Source: Pseudomonas putida (GTDB lineage Bacteria; Pseudomonadota; Gammaproteobacteria; Pseudomonadales; Pseudomonadaceae). From it: a stretch of DNA of 64,000 bases. Each line of letters starts with the position of its first letter. The stretch's first letter is position 1. The position numbers and the translations under genes were made by a program. Below, in pieces: positions 24,639 to 34,638 of this stretch. The notes below the pieces were generated by a model that was not told the origin of the DNA, made no database searches, and saw only the letters and a list, made by a program, of their open reading frames with translations. The stretch lies in contig CP124529.1 in assembly GCA_029953615.1 (NCBI GenBank), forward strand, positions 5,358,494-5,422,493, given 5' to 3'.

Positions 24639-27050
24639 CTACAAGAGCTTCTTCTGCAGGCACTCCATCATCAAAGCGTACAGCTCGTCATAACGAACGC
24701 CGTATCTGCAGCCCCCCTCAATCGCTTCCGCCACCAGAACCTGCTTGGTGTGCGTGTACTCCCAGACAGTGCCAGGCTCATCTATGCCTGCAGGAACTTC
24801 CGAGGCGATCAGGTCACCAATTTCATTGCTACCTTCCTCGCTTCCTGCATAGACGCTCCCATAGTCAATACTTTCGTAGACTGCCGGGCTAGCCTCCCAT
24901 TCGTCGTAGCAAAGTATCCCGTATGCAAACGCATCAAGCCCTTCGCTCTCGAATGCCTCCTTCACTTGCTGAGCTATTACGCCGAAATGGAATCTTGCCG
25001 ATTCGCCCTTGCGATCAACAGCGTCTTTCAGCCTAAACTTCCTGAAATTGATCTTAGCGCACACCCTTGCTTCAGCTTCAGAAATGGCCTCAATATCAAC
25101 CTTAGCAAGCTCGTCGGAAGTGATGATTGTTCCATTTAACGCATGGATCTCACTAAATTTTTTCGTTGGTCCGCCTAAAGCTGTTTCGCCATTAGTGCTT
25201 GGAAGCACTGACGCTTTTGATAGCTGGAAGTTGAAGCCACTACCACCTATTTGCCAGTTACCTCCCGAGCCTGACCCGACTCTATATACTACAAACGCAC
25301 TATCAGCCGGGGTGGACACTTGAAGGCCCGCGTAGCCAGTACCATCTGTAGAAACGTTGTAAGTCACATCGCCTTTGCCTTCTACCACATGCTTTGCGGC
25401 ACTCAGTACGCTGGCGCCCGAAACGTCGTGCCTGTACCTCCAACGCCCAGAAAGAGTGCCTACATACTCACCAGTAGCATGACTGTAGACAGGATTCGCA
25501 GTTGCGCCACTTATTGGGTTTCCCGACACATTAAGAATGCTGCTTAGTATCGTTGTCCGTCTGCCAGGGTGCGCAATTTCAGCTACGTTTTTTTCAGATC
25601 CGGAGGTAATGGAAACAACATTAGTAGAAGCATCATGGCTCGCAATTTGAACATAGTTACGACTAGAGCCAAATCGAACTGGTTCAATCATATCTCCTGC
25701 GGTAAGTATCCCCACGAACATATTTTGTTCTGCTTCAGTGGCGGTAGAAACCCCCCTTTTCACGGTTCCCGGGGACCCTGTGCTGTTCAGCATTGCCCCG
25801 GAAAATACGTTCAAATCTCCTTTCCCAACCACGATGCCAGTTGAGCACGAAAGCCCTACAATTCCTGTAGCAACGCAACCACTGACACCGGTGTCATCCG
25901 TGGTAGTTTGACCATAACCTATCGCATAATTAGAATTGTAAGAGATAATATCAGAAAGAAGTGAATATCTTGTATCATTCTTGTACTCCACAGCGAACTC
26001 TTTTATGTTTTTTGCCAAAATACCACTTTGGCGACAGAAAAGACCGTTCTCTATAAGAGTTCCGTTTGTGTTTGTGCTATTAGCAATATCCCCCTCAACA
26101 TACAGATCCTCGAAAACTATACCCTCCCTCCTTACGGCGGGATCGGAGGAATATGCGATAATATTTGATCCTGTCCCTCTATTGCCGACTACAGAGACTT
26201 CCTTCACACGGGCTCTTGGCTGATCGATAAGGGTAATGCCATGACCGTTATCTGATGAATTTGGTTTATCCAAATCTAGAGTAAACCTTGACAAATCAAG
26301 ATATTGCTTGCCTTTGAAGGTCATGATATTTGAGCTGCCAGTTCTCTTGAATCTGGTAGACCTCATACCATCCCCCTCCAAGCGCAGCCCAGTAGTGCTG
26401 GTAGGGGAAACGTTGCTTATCTCAATTGTTCCTGGACCTAGCCTAGCGGCTTTTCCTGTGAGCTCACCTTCTGCGATCAATGCCAAGATCTTGGTATTAC
26501 TATCGGTTGCGCCCGTATAATCAACACCATGATCGAGGCCACTCAGCCGCTCACCTAGCTTGTCGTAGACTGTTCCGATACGCCATCCAAGCAGTGATGG
26601 GCCGCTCGAAAGGGCAAGCTCGCCCCTCAGCACGTTGTCGCCAACCGACACAAACAGCCCCTTGTCTGCCAGCCAGTTCCCGGTTGTCACGAATGGCGTG
26701 GGCGTCGAAGCTGCTAGTTTGAAGAACTCCCCATCCACTCTCACCACCTGGCTGTAGGTGCTGAGGCTAATTCCCGCTGTGTAAACGCCCAGATCCTCGT
26801 ACCCAATCGAAGCTAGGCGGCGCTGAAACTCTTCGTCCATCTCTGTTTTGAGATTGTCGAATTCCAATGCTCGCTGAGCCTGATCAGCAGCAAATCTAGC
26901 GCTCATTCCGAACATTGTGAGCAAATAGTTTCCGAGCCGGCCCAGCGCTGAAACTGATGTGCCATTCATGACCTGGTCAAGGATGGTAGCGTTATCGCTC
27001 AAATCGCGCGGATCGTTTGAGCCAACAGGATTTCCGGTGTTGTAGGCCAT
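24639..27050 (-). CDS. Tail fibre/spike with C-terminal S74 chaperone domain
   Basis: An 803-residue protein. The N-terminal 150 residues would attach to the tail (ATILDQVMNGTSVSALGRLG). The long middle part from VDYTGATDSNTKILALIAEG looks like a right-handed beta-helix of the tailspike type. The end has the peptidase S74 intramolecular chaperone: TSDELAKVDIEAISEAE with the Ser-Asp cleavage site, then FHFGVIAQQVKEAFESEGL. Such chaperones drive trimer folding and cut themselves off. The middle is less GC-rich than the structural genes, so the receptor-binding part was probably swapped in. GGAG precedes the ATG at 27050. It likely recognises surface polysaccharide. Confidence 0.85.
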   Translation of the reverse strand: MAYNTGNPVGSNDPRDLSDNATILDQVMNGTSVSALGRLGNYLLTMFGMSARFAADQAQRALEFDNLKTEMDEEFQRRLASIGYEDLGVYTAGISLSTYSQVVRVDGEFFKLAASTPTPFVTTGNWLADKGLFVSVGDNVLRGELALSSGPSLLGWRIGTVYDKLGERLSGLDHGVDYTGATDSNTKILALIAEGELTGKAARLGPGTIEISNVSPTSTTGLRLEGDGMRSTRFKRTGSSNIMTFKGKQYLDLSRFTLDLDKPNSSDNGHGITLIDQPRARVKEVSVVGNRGTGSNIIAYSSDPAVRREGIVFEDLYVEGDIANSTNTNGTLIENGLFCRQSGILAKNIKEFAVEYKNDTRYSLLSDIISYNSNYAIGYGQTTTDDTGVSGCVATGIVGLSCSTGIVVGKGDLNVFSGAMLNSTGSPGTVKRGVSTATEAEQNMFVGILTAGDMIEPVRFGSSRNYVQIASHDASTNVVSITSGSEKNVAEIAHPGRRTTILSSILNVSGNPISGATANPVYSHATGEYVGTLSGRWRYRHDVSGASVLSAAKHVVEGKGDVTYNVSTDGTGYAGLQVSTPADSAFVVYRVGSGSGGNWQIGGSGFNFQLSKASVLPSTNGETALGGPTKKFSEIHALNGTIITSDELAKVDIEAISEAEARVCAKINFRKFRLKDAVDRKGESARFHFGVIAQQVKEAFESEGLDAFAYGILCYDEWEASPAVYESIDYGSVYAGSEEGSNEIGDLIASEVPAGIDEPGTVWEYTHTKQVLVAEAIEGGCRYGVRYDELYALMMECLQKKLL

Positions 27051-27073
27051 GTTGTTCTCCAAGGCACAAAAAA

Positions 27074-27088
27074 CCCGCGCATGGCGGG
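27074..27088 (-). terminator. Hairpin between tail tip and tail fibre genes
   Basis: Stem CCCGC / GCGGG, followed on the minus strand by TTTTTTGTGCC. Confidence 0.6.
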
Positions 27089-27108
27089 CTAGATTCATTG
27101 CTCCCAAC

Positions 27109-30100
27109 TCATGCCGGCGGGAACAGATCGTCGTAGGTGTAAACGCGGGCGTCGTAGGGCATGCCTTTCATAGCGACGTTGCCGTTTGCGGGGTCGGAGC
27201 TGGTAATCAGGGTTGGGTAGGCCCAGCGTGCTGCTGGCCCGAACAGGATGTGCGGCGGCTCTAGTGGGCCGTCGACCACGGGCGTGAAGTCGAGCGCATC
27301 CACCCGAACTGTGTACTGATCAACCTGCGTGGCGGTCCACGGACCAGACAGCGTGCCGTCCAGCTTGCGTACGCCAATCCGGTGCTCGCCGCCGGCGCTG
27401 AAGTCCAGCGGCTCGGACGAAGTCAGCAGAGTTCCCGCCCCAGTCACCTCGAAGGCCAGCAGGATCGCGCTCTGGCAACCCTTCGGCCTGTCGTCAGCGA
27501 CTGCTGCGAAGCTGAGATAGCCGCTGTTGCTGCCGTCCATCTCGGTTTCCCATGTGTAAACGTCGGTCCTGAACTTCTGGTGGCCACGGCGGCGCATGCC
27601 GATGCGCCAGGCTCTGGTCCTGTCGCTGATGCCGGGCATCTTGATTTTCTCGACCTTGTTGCCCAGGTCACCAGGCCAGCGGCACTCGACCGTCTCCCAC
27701 GCCCAAGTGGTGCGCGAGAAGAACTCCACATCCACGCCGTCGAAGTCGTTGATCGACGGCATGGCGCCGCTGATCTTCAGCATCTTGGTCATGTTCTGTG
27801 GCGAGTAGGTCTGGGTCTTCGGCCCATAAGTGACGTCGAAAGCCGCACGGGCGCTGTCCCGTACCGGCCTCAGCAAGCCCCGGAACGTCACCAGTTCGCC
27901 GAACCCACACGCCAGGGCGTTGTTCACCATGTCCTTCACGGTGATCGTCGCGTCCAGCGTCTCGTCGTAGGTGTCGCCGCGGGCCACGCAGATCTCATGG
28001 AAGGCCTGCCACTCGGGCAGGTCCAGGTCGTCGTCCGTGTATCCGCGCTGCTTCAGCTGGTGGATGCAGTACGGCACGATGTCGCGGCTTGGGCCGGTAC
28101 CGCCCTCCATCAGCGGCAGAATGCGCGTTGCCTCGACGCTGACCTGGCTCTCCGACTGCGCAGAAAGACGGTCACCACCCCGGATATTGCAGGTCATCAC
28201 CGTCAGGCCCGGATAGCTCGTAGGAGAGTTCTGCATCCGTCCGCGGAGGTCCGTCCAGGTTGCGTCGTCGCGGGCCTCGTCGTTGATCCGCCCCGGGCGG
28301 TCCTTGTACAGCTTGCGCACCCGGGCCTCGGCGCGCATTGGGTATGGCAGTGTCACCCGGTCAGTGAAGCCCTGGGCATCCAGCGATCCACCGGCATTCA
28401 TCAGTTCGATGACGGTCCAGGCGCCGGCCAGATCCATGTCCCGATACTCAAATGCGTAGTAGGTCGGAATCTCGTAGATCTGCCCTTCCCGGCCAATGCC
28501 GCACAAGCCATTTGCGTAGGTGACCGACCACTCGATCATCGTGACCTTCTCGCCTTCCGGGCAACAGGCGAACGGGCCGCGGTAGCCGCCCTGCAGGTTA
28601 GATGCGTCCAGCGTGATCAGGCCGTTGACCGTCTGCATGGCGTTGAAGCCTGGCCAGCCGGTGTCTGTCGAGCCGGACGCTGACAGCCGTTCAACCTCGA
28701 TCAGGCTTGTGCTGAATGCTGTGATGCGGTACCGAAGCCCGCGCGGGCCTATGGTGGCCAGCCCCTGGCCCAGTGCCAGACCTACCACTGGTGAGCCGCC
28801 GTCATAGTCCAGGGTCATCTCGGCTGGCTGCTCTGGGATTGCACTGGTAGTGGCAGTCCCTGTGGCGCCAACTGGCGACGCCCCCAAGATGGTGGAAGCA
28901 CCGGTAGCGGTGATGGCCTGGCCGGCGAATGGCGTCAGTTCGACAATGCGAAGCACGCTGCCGCTCACTTGCGCCTGGAACGGCTTACCGCTGAACTGCG
29001 TGTTGAGCGCCGATACCAGCCCGGACAGGTTGGTGGTCGCGGTGTTCAGCGTGATCGGGTAGCTGGTAGCGCCGCGGAACAGGGTGAAGCTCAGCGGGGT
29101 GACGTCGAAGTCGTATCGGGTTGGCGCCGCCGAGCCGGTCAGCGTAGATGCCGTGCCAGGGTTGGCCGGCACGGCTGGGCTGTATGGCGTGTAGCTGTGC
29201 ACGACGTAAAGGCCAGCATTCGCCCCTGCAACCTCGATCAGCATGCCAGGCGTGGGGTTCAACATTTCCAGCGGGCCACGCACGATGTCGCGCCCTGCCC
29301 CTCCGTCAATGACGGTGTAGGTGTAGGGCGCCAGAACGCGGACGATGATACCGTTCGACCAGTCCGCCGGGAACTGGCCTGAGCCTGCCGGTACGCTGAT
29401 CGTGTCGCCGACGAACTGGTACGCCGATGCGGTGGCCGACCTGGTCAGGTCGGTGGCCATGGTCAGTTCCAGGCCGGCAGAACCGCTGGAGCTGGCCCCC
29501 ACCTCTGGAGCGTTGAACCAGTTGATATGCGCTGGATCTGCCGACAGGTCAGCGCCTGGCGGATAGATGGTGAACGTTGCATCCGCGCCCAGGGAGATAA
29601 GCGGAGTTTCCCCTACCTTGACCTTGGCCAGCGGCACTTCGTACTCGCCTTCGCCGATGTAGAGCAGCATTTCCACGCGCTGGTCGCGTGGCGCCAGGAA
29701 TGCGCGGCGTGGCTGGGCCAGGTACGACGGATAGACCCGCTGGTGGCCGGCTATCTGCCGCACCGGGTCGCCCAGCTTGACCTTGTTACCCTTGGCGCTG
29801 GCATCCATCAGCGGGTCGCCCTGCTGGGTGCCGGCGCTCGATGGCATGCCAGGCATCTTGGGCATGATCGCCTTCAGCACCGCCTTGGCGCCCTTGAACA
29901 GGGCGAAGGTGATGGAGAACGGGTCGGTGCCCTTCGGCTCGCGGTAAATCTGGAGCAGGTCGGATGGCTTGAACTTCACCTTGTGCCACAGGTGCTGCTC
30001 GATCACCTCATCATTGAGGACAACGCTGATTGGCGGGCTTTCCCGGCGCTCGTAGGACGGTGCCAACGACTTCAGCCAGGCCTCGATGGTCATCCGGCGG

Positions 30101-30162
30101 TCGGTCTTCCAGGTGCCGAGCGGCGCCGTGTCACTCAGCTTGTTCGGGTAGAACTCGATCAC
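27109..30162 (-). CDS. Tail tip / host-specificity protein J
   Basis: A 1017-residue protein of the lambda J (TipJ) class. The first part (FYPNKLSDTAPLGTWKTD) is a tail-hub region, and LPEWQAFHEICVARGDTYDE with ITVKDMVNNALACGFGELVT matches the phage tail tip middle domain. Fibronectin-like beta modules follow to the C-terminus. It forms the central tail tip and triggers DNA ejection. The start overlaps the end of the NlpC-like gene by 32 bases. It is close to the usual length (about 1000-1200 residues). Confidence 0.88.
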   Translation of the reverse strand: MIEFYPNKLSDTAPLGTWKTDRRMTIEAWLKSLAPSYERRESPPISVVLNDEVIEQHLWHKVKFKPSDLLQIYREPKGTDPFSITFALFKGAKAVLKAIMPKMPGMPSSAGTQQGDPLMDASAKGNKVKLGDPVRQIAGHQRVYPSYLAQPRRAFLAPRDQRVEMLLYIGEGEYEVPLAKVKVGETPLISLGADATFTIYPPGADLSADPAHINWFNAPEVGASSSGSAGLELTMATDLTRSATASAYQFVGDTISVPAGSGQFPADWSNGIIVRVLAPYTYTVIDGGAGRDIVRGPLEMLNPTPGMLIEVAGANAGLYVVHSYTPYSPAVPANPGTASTLTGSAAPTRYDFDVTPLSFTLFRGATSYPITLNTATTNLSGLVSALNTQFSGKPFQAQVSGSVLRIVELTPFAGQAITATGASTILGASPVGATGTATTSAIPEQPAEMTLDYDGGSPVVGLALGQGLATIGPRGLRYRITAFSTSLIEVERLSASGSTDTGWPGFNAMQTVNGLITLDASNLQGGYRGPFACCPEGEKVTMIEWSVTYANGLCGIGREGQIYEIPTYYAFEYRDMDLAGAWTVIELMNAGGSLDAQGFTDRVTLPYPMRAEARVRKLYKDRPGRINDEARDDATWTDLRGRMQNSPTSYPGLTVMTCNIRGGDRLSAQSESQVSVEATRILPLMEGGTGPSRDIVPYCIHQLKQRGYTDDDLDLPEWQAFHEICVARGDTYDETLDATITVKDMVNNALACGFGELVTFRGLLRPVRDSARAAFDVTYGPKTQTYSPQNMTKMLKISGAMPSINDFDGVDVEFFSRTTWAWETVECRWPGDLGNKVEKIKMPGISDRTRAWRIGMRRRGHQKFRTDVYTWETEMDGSNSGYLSFAAVADDRPKGCQSAILLAFEVTGAGTLLTSSEPLDFSAGGEHRIGVRKLDGTLSGPWTATQVDQYTVRVDALDFTPVVDGPLEPPHILFGPAARWAYPTLITSSDPANGNVAMKGMPYDARVYTYDDLFPPA

Positions 30163-30535
30163 GGTAATAGACCACCTTGGGGTGAGCGGCTTCGAACTCG
30201 CCGGTTGTCCGGAGGCAAGCGCCGCCGGGGTTTGTGTCCAGCACCTTCAGGCGCCCTTCGCTCAGGAGGACGGTGCCTACATGCAAAAGAGCCGTACCGC
30301 GCAGCACCGCGGCAATGGCTCCAGGTTCAGGGGCGCATTCCTCCATTGCCTTGCGGAGACTGCGGTAGGCCTTGGTGTTTTCGCGGATCTTGTCCTTGCC
30401 AACCGCTCCCAGCGACGGGAGCCATGGCAGGCCAAACAGGTCGTGACGGATCGCCCGGCACATCCCCCAGCAATCGAAGGCAATAGGCCCCCGTGCACCC
30501 TCGCGATACGGGGCGCGCATGAATTTTTCGATCAT
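30131..30535 (-). CDS. Tail assembly protein with NlpC/P60-like fold
   Basis: A 134-residue protein with the catalytic-type motif FDCWGMCR (Cys22) and a histidine in ALLHVGTVLL (His85), as in the NlpC/P60-like half of lambda K. These domains are found in tail tips and may cleave peptide cross-links during entry. It is preceded by the DUF1833 gene and followed by J, the usual order. Confidence 0.8.
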   Translation of the reverse strand: MIEKFMRAPYREGARGPIAFDCWGMCRAIRHDLFGLPWLPSLGAVGKDKIRENTKAYRSLRKAMEECAPEPGAIAAVLRGTALLHVGTVLLSEGRLKVLDTNPGGACLRTTGEFEAAHPKVVYYRDRVLPEQAE

Positions 30536-30537
30536 GG

Positions 30538-31017
30538 TCAGATGTACGCCAGGCCGGGTGCTATGGAAGTGGTCAAGATGGTGCGAAGGCCGTTGGTGTT
30601 GAGCAGGTCGTAGAAGCCTGCGGTTAGCTTCGCCACGTTGTCTTCATACTCCCTGCTGAGCAACGTCATGCGGTACCGCTCCTGCGGAAACGACAGGTCT
30701 TCAGCCAGGTAGCGGCGGAAGGTGATGATGAAGCGGTCGTCGGCCGCTTTCGCCTCCTCCACGACCTCCTGCACTTCGCCGGTCACGTTGTCCAGGCCCA
30801 GCACCAGGTTCTGGAACGCACTGTTGTCGTTCTTGGGCAGTGCAAGGTCCATGGCCATCGCGATGAAGGTGAGCGTGCGGCCGTCCTCGGTGGTGCACAC
30901 CCGGTCTTCCCAGCCAGAGCAGTACAGATGGGAGACGGTGCCGCCCTCCTTCTTGGCCTCGATCGTGTCGACCAGTTCGCCCCTGCCCGAGGCGTAGCAC
31001 TCCTCGATCAGACTCAT
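30538..31017 (-). CDS. DUF1833 family minor tail protein
   Basis: A 159-residue phage protein of the DUF1833 family: SHLYCSGWEDRVCTTEDGRT, MAMDLALPKNDNSAFQNLVL, then DDRFIITFRRYLAED. It has the position of lambda L (tail tip, between M-like and K-like genes). The ATG at 31017 overlaps the previous stop by four bases. It is a structural part of the tail tip by position and family. Confidence 0.8.
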   Translation of the reverse strand: MSLIEECYASGRGELVDTIEAKKEGGTVSHLYCSGWEDRVCTTEDGRTLTFIAMAMDLALPKNDNSAFQNLVLGLDNVTGEVQEVVEEAKAADDRFIITFRRYLAEDLSFPQERYRMTLLSREYEDNVAKLTAGFYDLLNTNGLRTILTTSIAPGLAYI

Positions 31018-31466
31018 GCTGCTGGCCACTCCTGGTTGATCGCCCTGTCTATGATGTCTTTGTTCATCCAGTACTGCGGGAAATCCAGCCATTCTGGCGG
31101 CATGCGCGGCTTATTGCGCAGCATCAGCTTTGCGCCGTACTTCCATCGAGAAACCTGAACAAGATCTGGACCGGTGTACCCGTCAAGGAACCTAGCTTCG
31201 TACAGCTGAAATCCCATTGGAGTTTTGAGTGGGCACAAAAACCACTCGAACCCATTCTTCAAAGTGTCTTCAAACCAAGCCTCGAAGTACGACGCCTCGT
31301 CATCCTCGAATATGAAGCTGGCATTCACGTCGTTAGGCACATAGCTGTGCTTCACCCGAAACCGCCTTCGCCCGGTCACAAGCTTGGTGGAAGATAGCGG
31401 ACTTACAGTGCTTAGCCCGTAGGCCTCCTGTAGCGGGGGTGGCAGTTCTGCCGGGTATTGAATCAT
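31014..31466 (-). CDS. Minor tail protein (M-like position)
   Basis: A 150-residue protein: QYPAELPPPLQEAYGLSTVS, RRRFRVKHSYVPNDVNASFI, WFEDTLKNGFEWFLCPLKTP. It lies between tape measure and DUF1833 genes, where lambda M sits, so it is called a minor tail protein. The family assignment is by position and general pattern only. Confidence 0.65.
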   Translation of the reverse strand: MIQYPAELPPPLQEAYGLSTVSPLSSTKLVTGRRRFRVKHSYVPNDVNASFIFEDDEASYFEAWFEDTLKNGFEWFLCPLKTPMGFQLYEARFLDGYTGPDLVQVSRWKYGAKLMLRNKPRMPPEWLDFPQYWMNKDIIDRAINQEWPAA

Positions 31467-31478
31467 TGCCGTTCCTCG

Positions 31479-34208
31479 TTAGGAGCCCATGCGTTTGAGG
31501 CCGTAGGTGCTTTCAAGGGCCTGAGCACGCTCACCGCCACCCCAGATGTCCGCAACGAAGGCGTCGATCTGCAGCTGGCCGTCGTCACCGGTGCGCTGAT
31601 CAACAGTGCCGGCGCGGGACCGGTCTTCGATCAGGTTCACGGTGACGTTTGGCTGGGCGGCCACGGGCACCTGGATGCCACCGGACGATTGAGTCGAAGC
31701 AACCGAACCACCACCAGCCACCGACACCCGCTCGTTCGAGTTGATCGCCTCCAGCAGAGCCCGGTTACGCTTGGTGGCCGCGGCATTGACCACGAATTCC
31801 CCGTCGCTCAGGCGAGCCATGATGCTGTCGGAGGTGCCGGTACCGGCGCCGGACACGTATCCGCCGGTGGCGAAACCCGGGAGGCTGATCGAGCGGATCG
31901 ACGCGACCTGAGCCATCTGCGCTGTGAGCGCAGCGCCCGCTGCAGCGATACCGAGCGCTGGGCCGACGATTGGAATGCCAGCCATTGCCGCGTAAGCATC
32001 GCTGGCGGTCTTCGGCGCATTGATCAATGCCTGAGCGATTGCGACAGCCTTTGAAACAGCAAACATCGCCTTGTATGCAGATGACTGCTCACCGGCAAAC
32101 GTACCGACAAGGCTGGTCAGATCGCCGAACATCTCTTGCGCCATTGAGATTCGAGCCATGCTCATGGCCTGATCGTTTCTCACTGTATCTTCGGCCCGCT
32201 GCTGTTCAAGCTGGCGAATGGCTTCGTCGTACTGGGCCGCGTTTTCAACCTCAAGCTGGCGATACTGCTGATACATAGCAATTCGCTGGTCGTACCAAGC
32301 CTGAAGCTGGGCATTCTCTTCAGCCATTCGGGCCAGTTCCGAGCTTGGCCCGCCAACCTCGGCCGAAATCACCGAGGCATTTGGCTTCCCACTGAAAATC
32401 TGCCCCTTGATTGCCGAATCGATACCCGACCTGGCGATGTTGCCCGCCGGCCCCTGGATTCCAGCCGCTGCCGCTTTCTGAGCGTAGAGTTCTGCCAGGC
32501 TTTGACCTTTGAGGTACTCTTCGTTGATCTGCTTCAGCCTGGCCAGGTGCTGATCCTGCCCCTGAACAATGGACGCGTAGTTAATGGATGCCTGCGCCAG
32601 TGCTTTGCTGTACTCACTCTGGCTGATTGCGCCACGGTCCAGTGCAAATTGGAGCTGTTGCTGCTCTCTGGTGAGGGAGCGCACCGCTTGAGCGGCAGGG
32701 TCGTATTGCCCATACAGCTTGGCGAACAACCCCAGAGCCTCGGAGAGTCCTTTCTTTGCCTCGGCGGTAGATTTTGCGTTTGCCGAACCGAGATCCTTAG
32801 CCGCCTTTTCTGCGGCAGCTTTCCGGTCTTTTTCCTCGGCGTACTGCAGCAGCAGCTTTTCCTGCTCTGGCAGAAGCTTGCCAAGCTCTCCAGTTTCAAT
32901 GGCATACCTGACCTTGGCGGCCTCTGTGTTTTCCCCTTGTAGGGCGGCCTGCTTCTTCAGGCTGGCCAGCATTTTTTCGTATTCAGCGTTAACGACCGTG
33001 GCAGGCTCTTCGCCTTTTGGCTTCTGCGCACCAGTCCCGGCTGCTGCTGACTCCATCTTGCTTACGATCGCTCTGATCGCAGTGGACTTCCCCTCAAGCT
33101 CTTTGATCTCGGCATCAATCTCTGCGCGGTCGTAGAACTTGAACTTGAAAAAGACCGTATCAGCCGGGTCATCCTTTGCCAGCTTTGACCTTGCGTTCTG
33201 CAGGTCACGAATACCGGCCATGGTGACGCTGAGCTCGTTGTTCAGCCCGGCTACGGTTTGCTTGTCCTTGCGGAAAAAGTCCAGAAACTCGCCGGAGTTG
33301 AACCCATCCATGGCGCGTGCCAGCGCTGCAATCCCGCCAGCTAGCCTACTGCTTGCCCCGGTAGCCTCGTCCAGCCTGCCAACAGTGGTGATCAAGGCGT
33401 TATTGAAAGAGGTGATCGCTTGGCTGACGGTGAGGGTCATGGCCGAACTTAGTTCGTCGACCTTGTCTTTCTGATTTTGGAGGGCCTTAACCAATGCTTC
33501 GGATGTCAGCTTACCTTCTGCACCCATTGCCCTCAGTTGGCCGATGGTCACTCCAAGGCCGCGAGCGATTGCCTGGGCCAAAGCCGGCGTTTGCTCCATG
33601 ATCGAGTTCAATTCGTCGCCACGCAGCGTTCCAGACGCCAGCGCCTGGCCAAACTGAACCATAGCGGCATCAGCGGCCTGTGCACTGGCACCGCTGAGCG
33701 CCACGGTTTTTGCCACCGTCTCGGTGACGCTTGCCACATCAGAGAAGTCGAGCCCGAGCTGACGCGCGTTCTGCGCAACACGCTGATAGACCTGGGCGGT
33801 AACCTCGAGCGACTGCCGCGAGCTCTGGGCGACCTGGTAAACCGATTCCTGGGCGAAGGCTAGTTGCTCTGCGCTTTCAGTTACCAATCGAAGCCGGTTT
33901 GTCAGGTTTACGTACTGCTCAGCAGCGGCTGCGATCTTCGCAACACTGAATGCCGCCGCAATTGGTCCGGCAAGCCCGGTGACTGCCGAAGCAAGCCGGT
34001 CTGTCTGGCCTTCCAGCGTTCTGACTTTAGAGGCGCTTGTTGACGCCTGATTGCCCATTTCGCGGATACCAGCCTCGGCCCTATCCATCGCCGGGTCAAC
34101 ACGGTTGCCGGCTGACTCAAGGGCATTGAGGTCCTTAGTCATAGCGCGGGCATCACGCTGAGCGCCTCTGGAGTCGATCGTAACCGCCAGGCGAGACTCT
34201 TGGTTCAT
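31479..34208 (-). CDS. Tail tape measure protein
   Basis: A 909-residue protein, long and helical. The N-terminal coiled coil leads to a TMP_3-type domain (NLTNRLRLVTESAEQLAFAQ, VAKTVALSGASAQAADAAMV, SIMEQTPALAQAIARGLGV). Residues about 690-780 contain Ala/Gly-rich hydrophobic helices (ALINAPKTASDAYAAMAGIP) that may insert into the host membrane. It sets tail length and guides DNA. The ATG at 34208 with CCGGAG upstream is chosen. Confidence 0.9.
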   Translation of the reverse strand: MNQESRLAVTIDSRGAQRDARAMTKDLNALESAGNRVDPAMDRAEAGIREMGNQASTSASKVRTLEGQTDRLASAVTGLAGPIAAAFSVAKIAAAAEQYVNLTNRLRLVTESAEQLAFAQESVYQVAQSSRQSLEVTAQVYQRVAQNARQLGLDFSDVASVTETVAKTVALSGASAQAADAAMVQFGQALASGTLRGDELNSIMEQTPALAQAIARGLGVTIGQLRAMGAEGKLTSEALVKALQNQKDKVDELSSAMTLTVSQAITSFNNALITTVGRLDEATGASSRLAGGIAALARAMDGFNSGEFLDFFRKDKQTVAGLNNELSVTMAGIRDLQNARSKLAKDDPADTVFFKFKFYDRAEIDAEIKELEGKSTAIRAIVSKMESAAAGTGAQKPKGEEPATVVNAEYEKMLASLKKQAALQGENTEAAKVRYAIETGELGKLLPEQEKLLLQYAEEKDRKAAAEKAAKDLGSANAKSTAEAKKGLSEALGLFAKLYGQYDPAAQAVRSLTREQQQLQFALDRGAISQSEYSKALAQASINYASIVQGQDQHLARLKQINEEYLKGQSLAELYAQKAAAAGIQGPAGNIARSGIDSAIKGQIFSGKPNASVISAEVGGPSSELARMAEENAQLQAWYDQRIAMYQQYRQLEVENAAQYDEAIRQLEQQRAEDTVRNDQAMSMARISMAQEMFGDLTSLVGTFAGEQSSAYKAMFAVSKAVAIAQALINAPKTASDAYAAMAGIPIVGPALGIAAAGAALTAQMAQVASIRSISLPGFATGGYVSGAGTGTSDSIMARLSDGEFVVNAAATKRNRALLEAINSNERVSVAGGGSVASTQSSGGIQVPVAAQPNVTVNLIEDRSRAGTVDQRTGDDGQLQIDAFVADIWGGGERAQALESTYGLKRMGS

Positions 34209-34228
34209 ACAAACTCCGGGCATAAAAA

Positions 34229-34247
34229 AGCCCGCACTCGGCGGGCT
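34229..34247 (-). terminator. Terminator of the zinc-ribbon gene
   Basis: Stem AGCCCGC / GCGGGCT. On the minus strand it is followed by TTTTTTATGCC. It lies just before the tape measure start. Confidence 0.8.
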
Positions 34248-34263
34248 TCGGTTGAATGTCTGC

Positions 34264-34560
34264 TCAGTCTGTGACCGGCTCTAGGTCTGAGGAGCAGTGC
34301 TTGCACTTGATGGCTTCGCGCTGGACTACCTCAGCGCAGTATGGGCACTTGCGGTAGTTTGCGGACGATCCGTATTTTTTTGCGATTTCGATGCTCTTTG
34401 CATCGTCAATGCCAATTGGATTCACCAGCCATATAGCGATGAGGGCAAAAATGGAGAATAGAAAGCCCAGCGCAAACCAGGCCCCAGCACTGCGCCCTTT
34501 CTGCTTGGCGAAGTAGGCTGTTACCGCGGCGACAGCAAGCCAGACAATTGGAATTTCCAT
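34264..34560 (-). CDS. Membrane protein with C-terminal zinc ribbon
   Basis: A 98-residue protein with two hydrophobic helices (IPIVWLAVAAVTAYFA and AGAWFALGFLFSIFALIAIW). A four-Cys zinc ribbon at the end has the pattern KCPYCAEVV...IKCKHC (two CxxC pairs). It is inserted between the GT and tape measure genes with its own terminator, which looks like a moron rather than a structural gene. A superinfection-exclusion role is possible, but nothing proves it. Confidence 0.7.
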   Translation of the reverse strand: MEIPIVWLAVAAVTAYFAKQKGRSAGAWFALGFLFSIFALIAIWLVNPIGIDDAKSIEIAKKYGSSANYRKCPYCAEVVQREAIKCKHCSSDLEPVTD

Positions 34561-34638
34561 GAGCCCCCCCTGAGTCGATGGCAGAATTTACCATCCGCCC
34601 TGCTTCGAGTGCCATCACTGCTACCCGAAAGAAGCGCT

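Noticed and set aside
27382..28683. 433-codon open frame on the plus strand opposite tail protein J
   Set aside because: It is a shadow frame of a GC-rich gene with biased third positions; low-complexity residues, no domain, and the minus strand encodes J throughout.
29527..30486. 319-codon plus-strand frame opposite J and the NlpC-like gene
   Set aside because: Antisense shadow; spans two real genes and has no ribosome site or recognisable motif.
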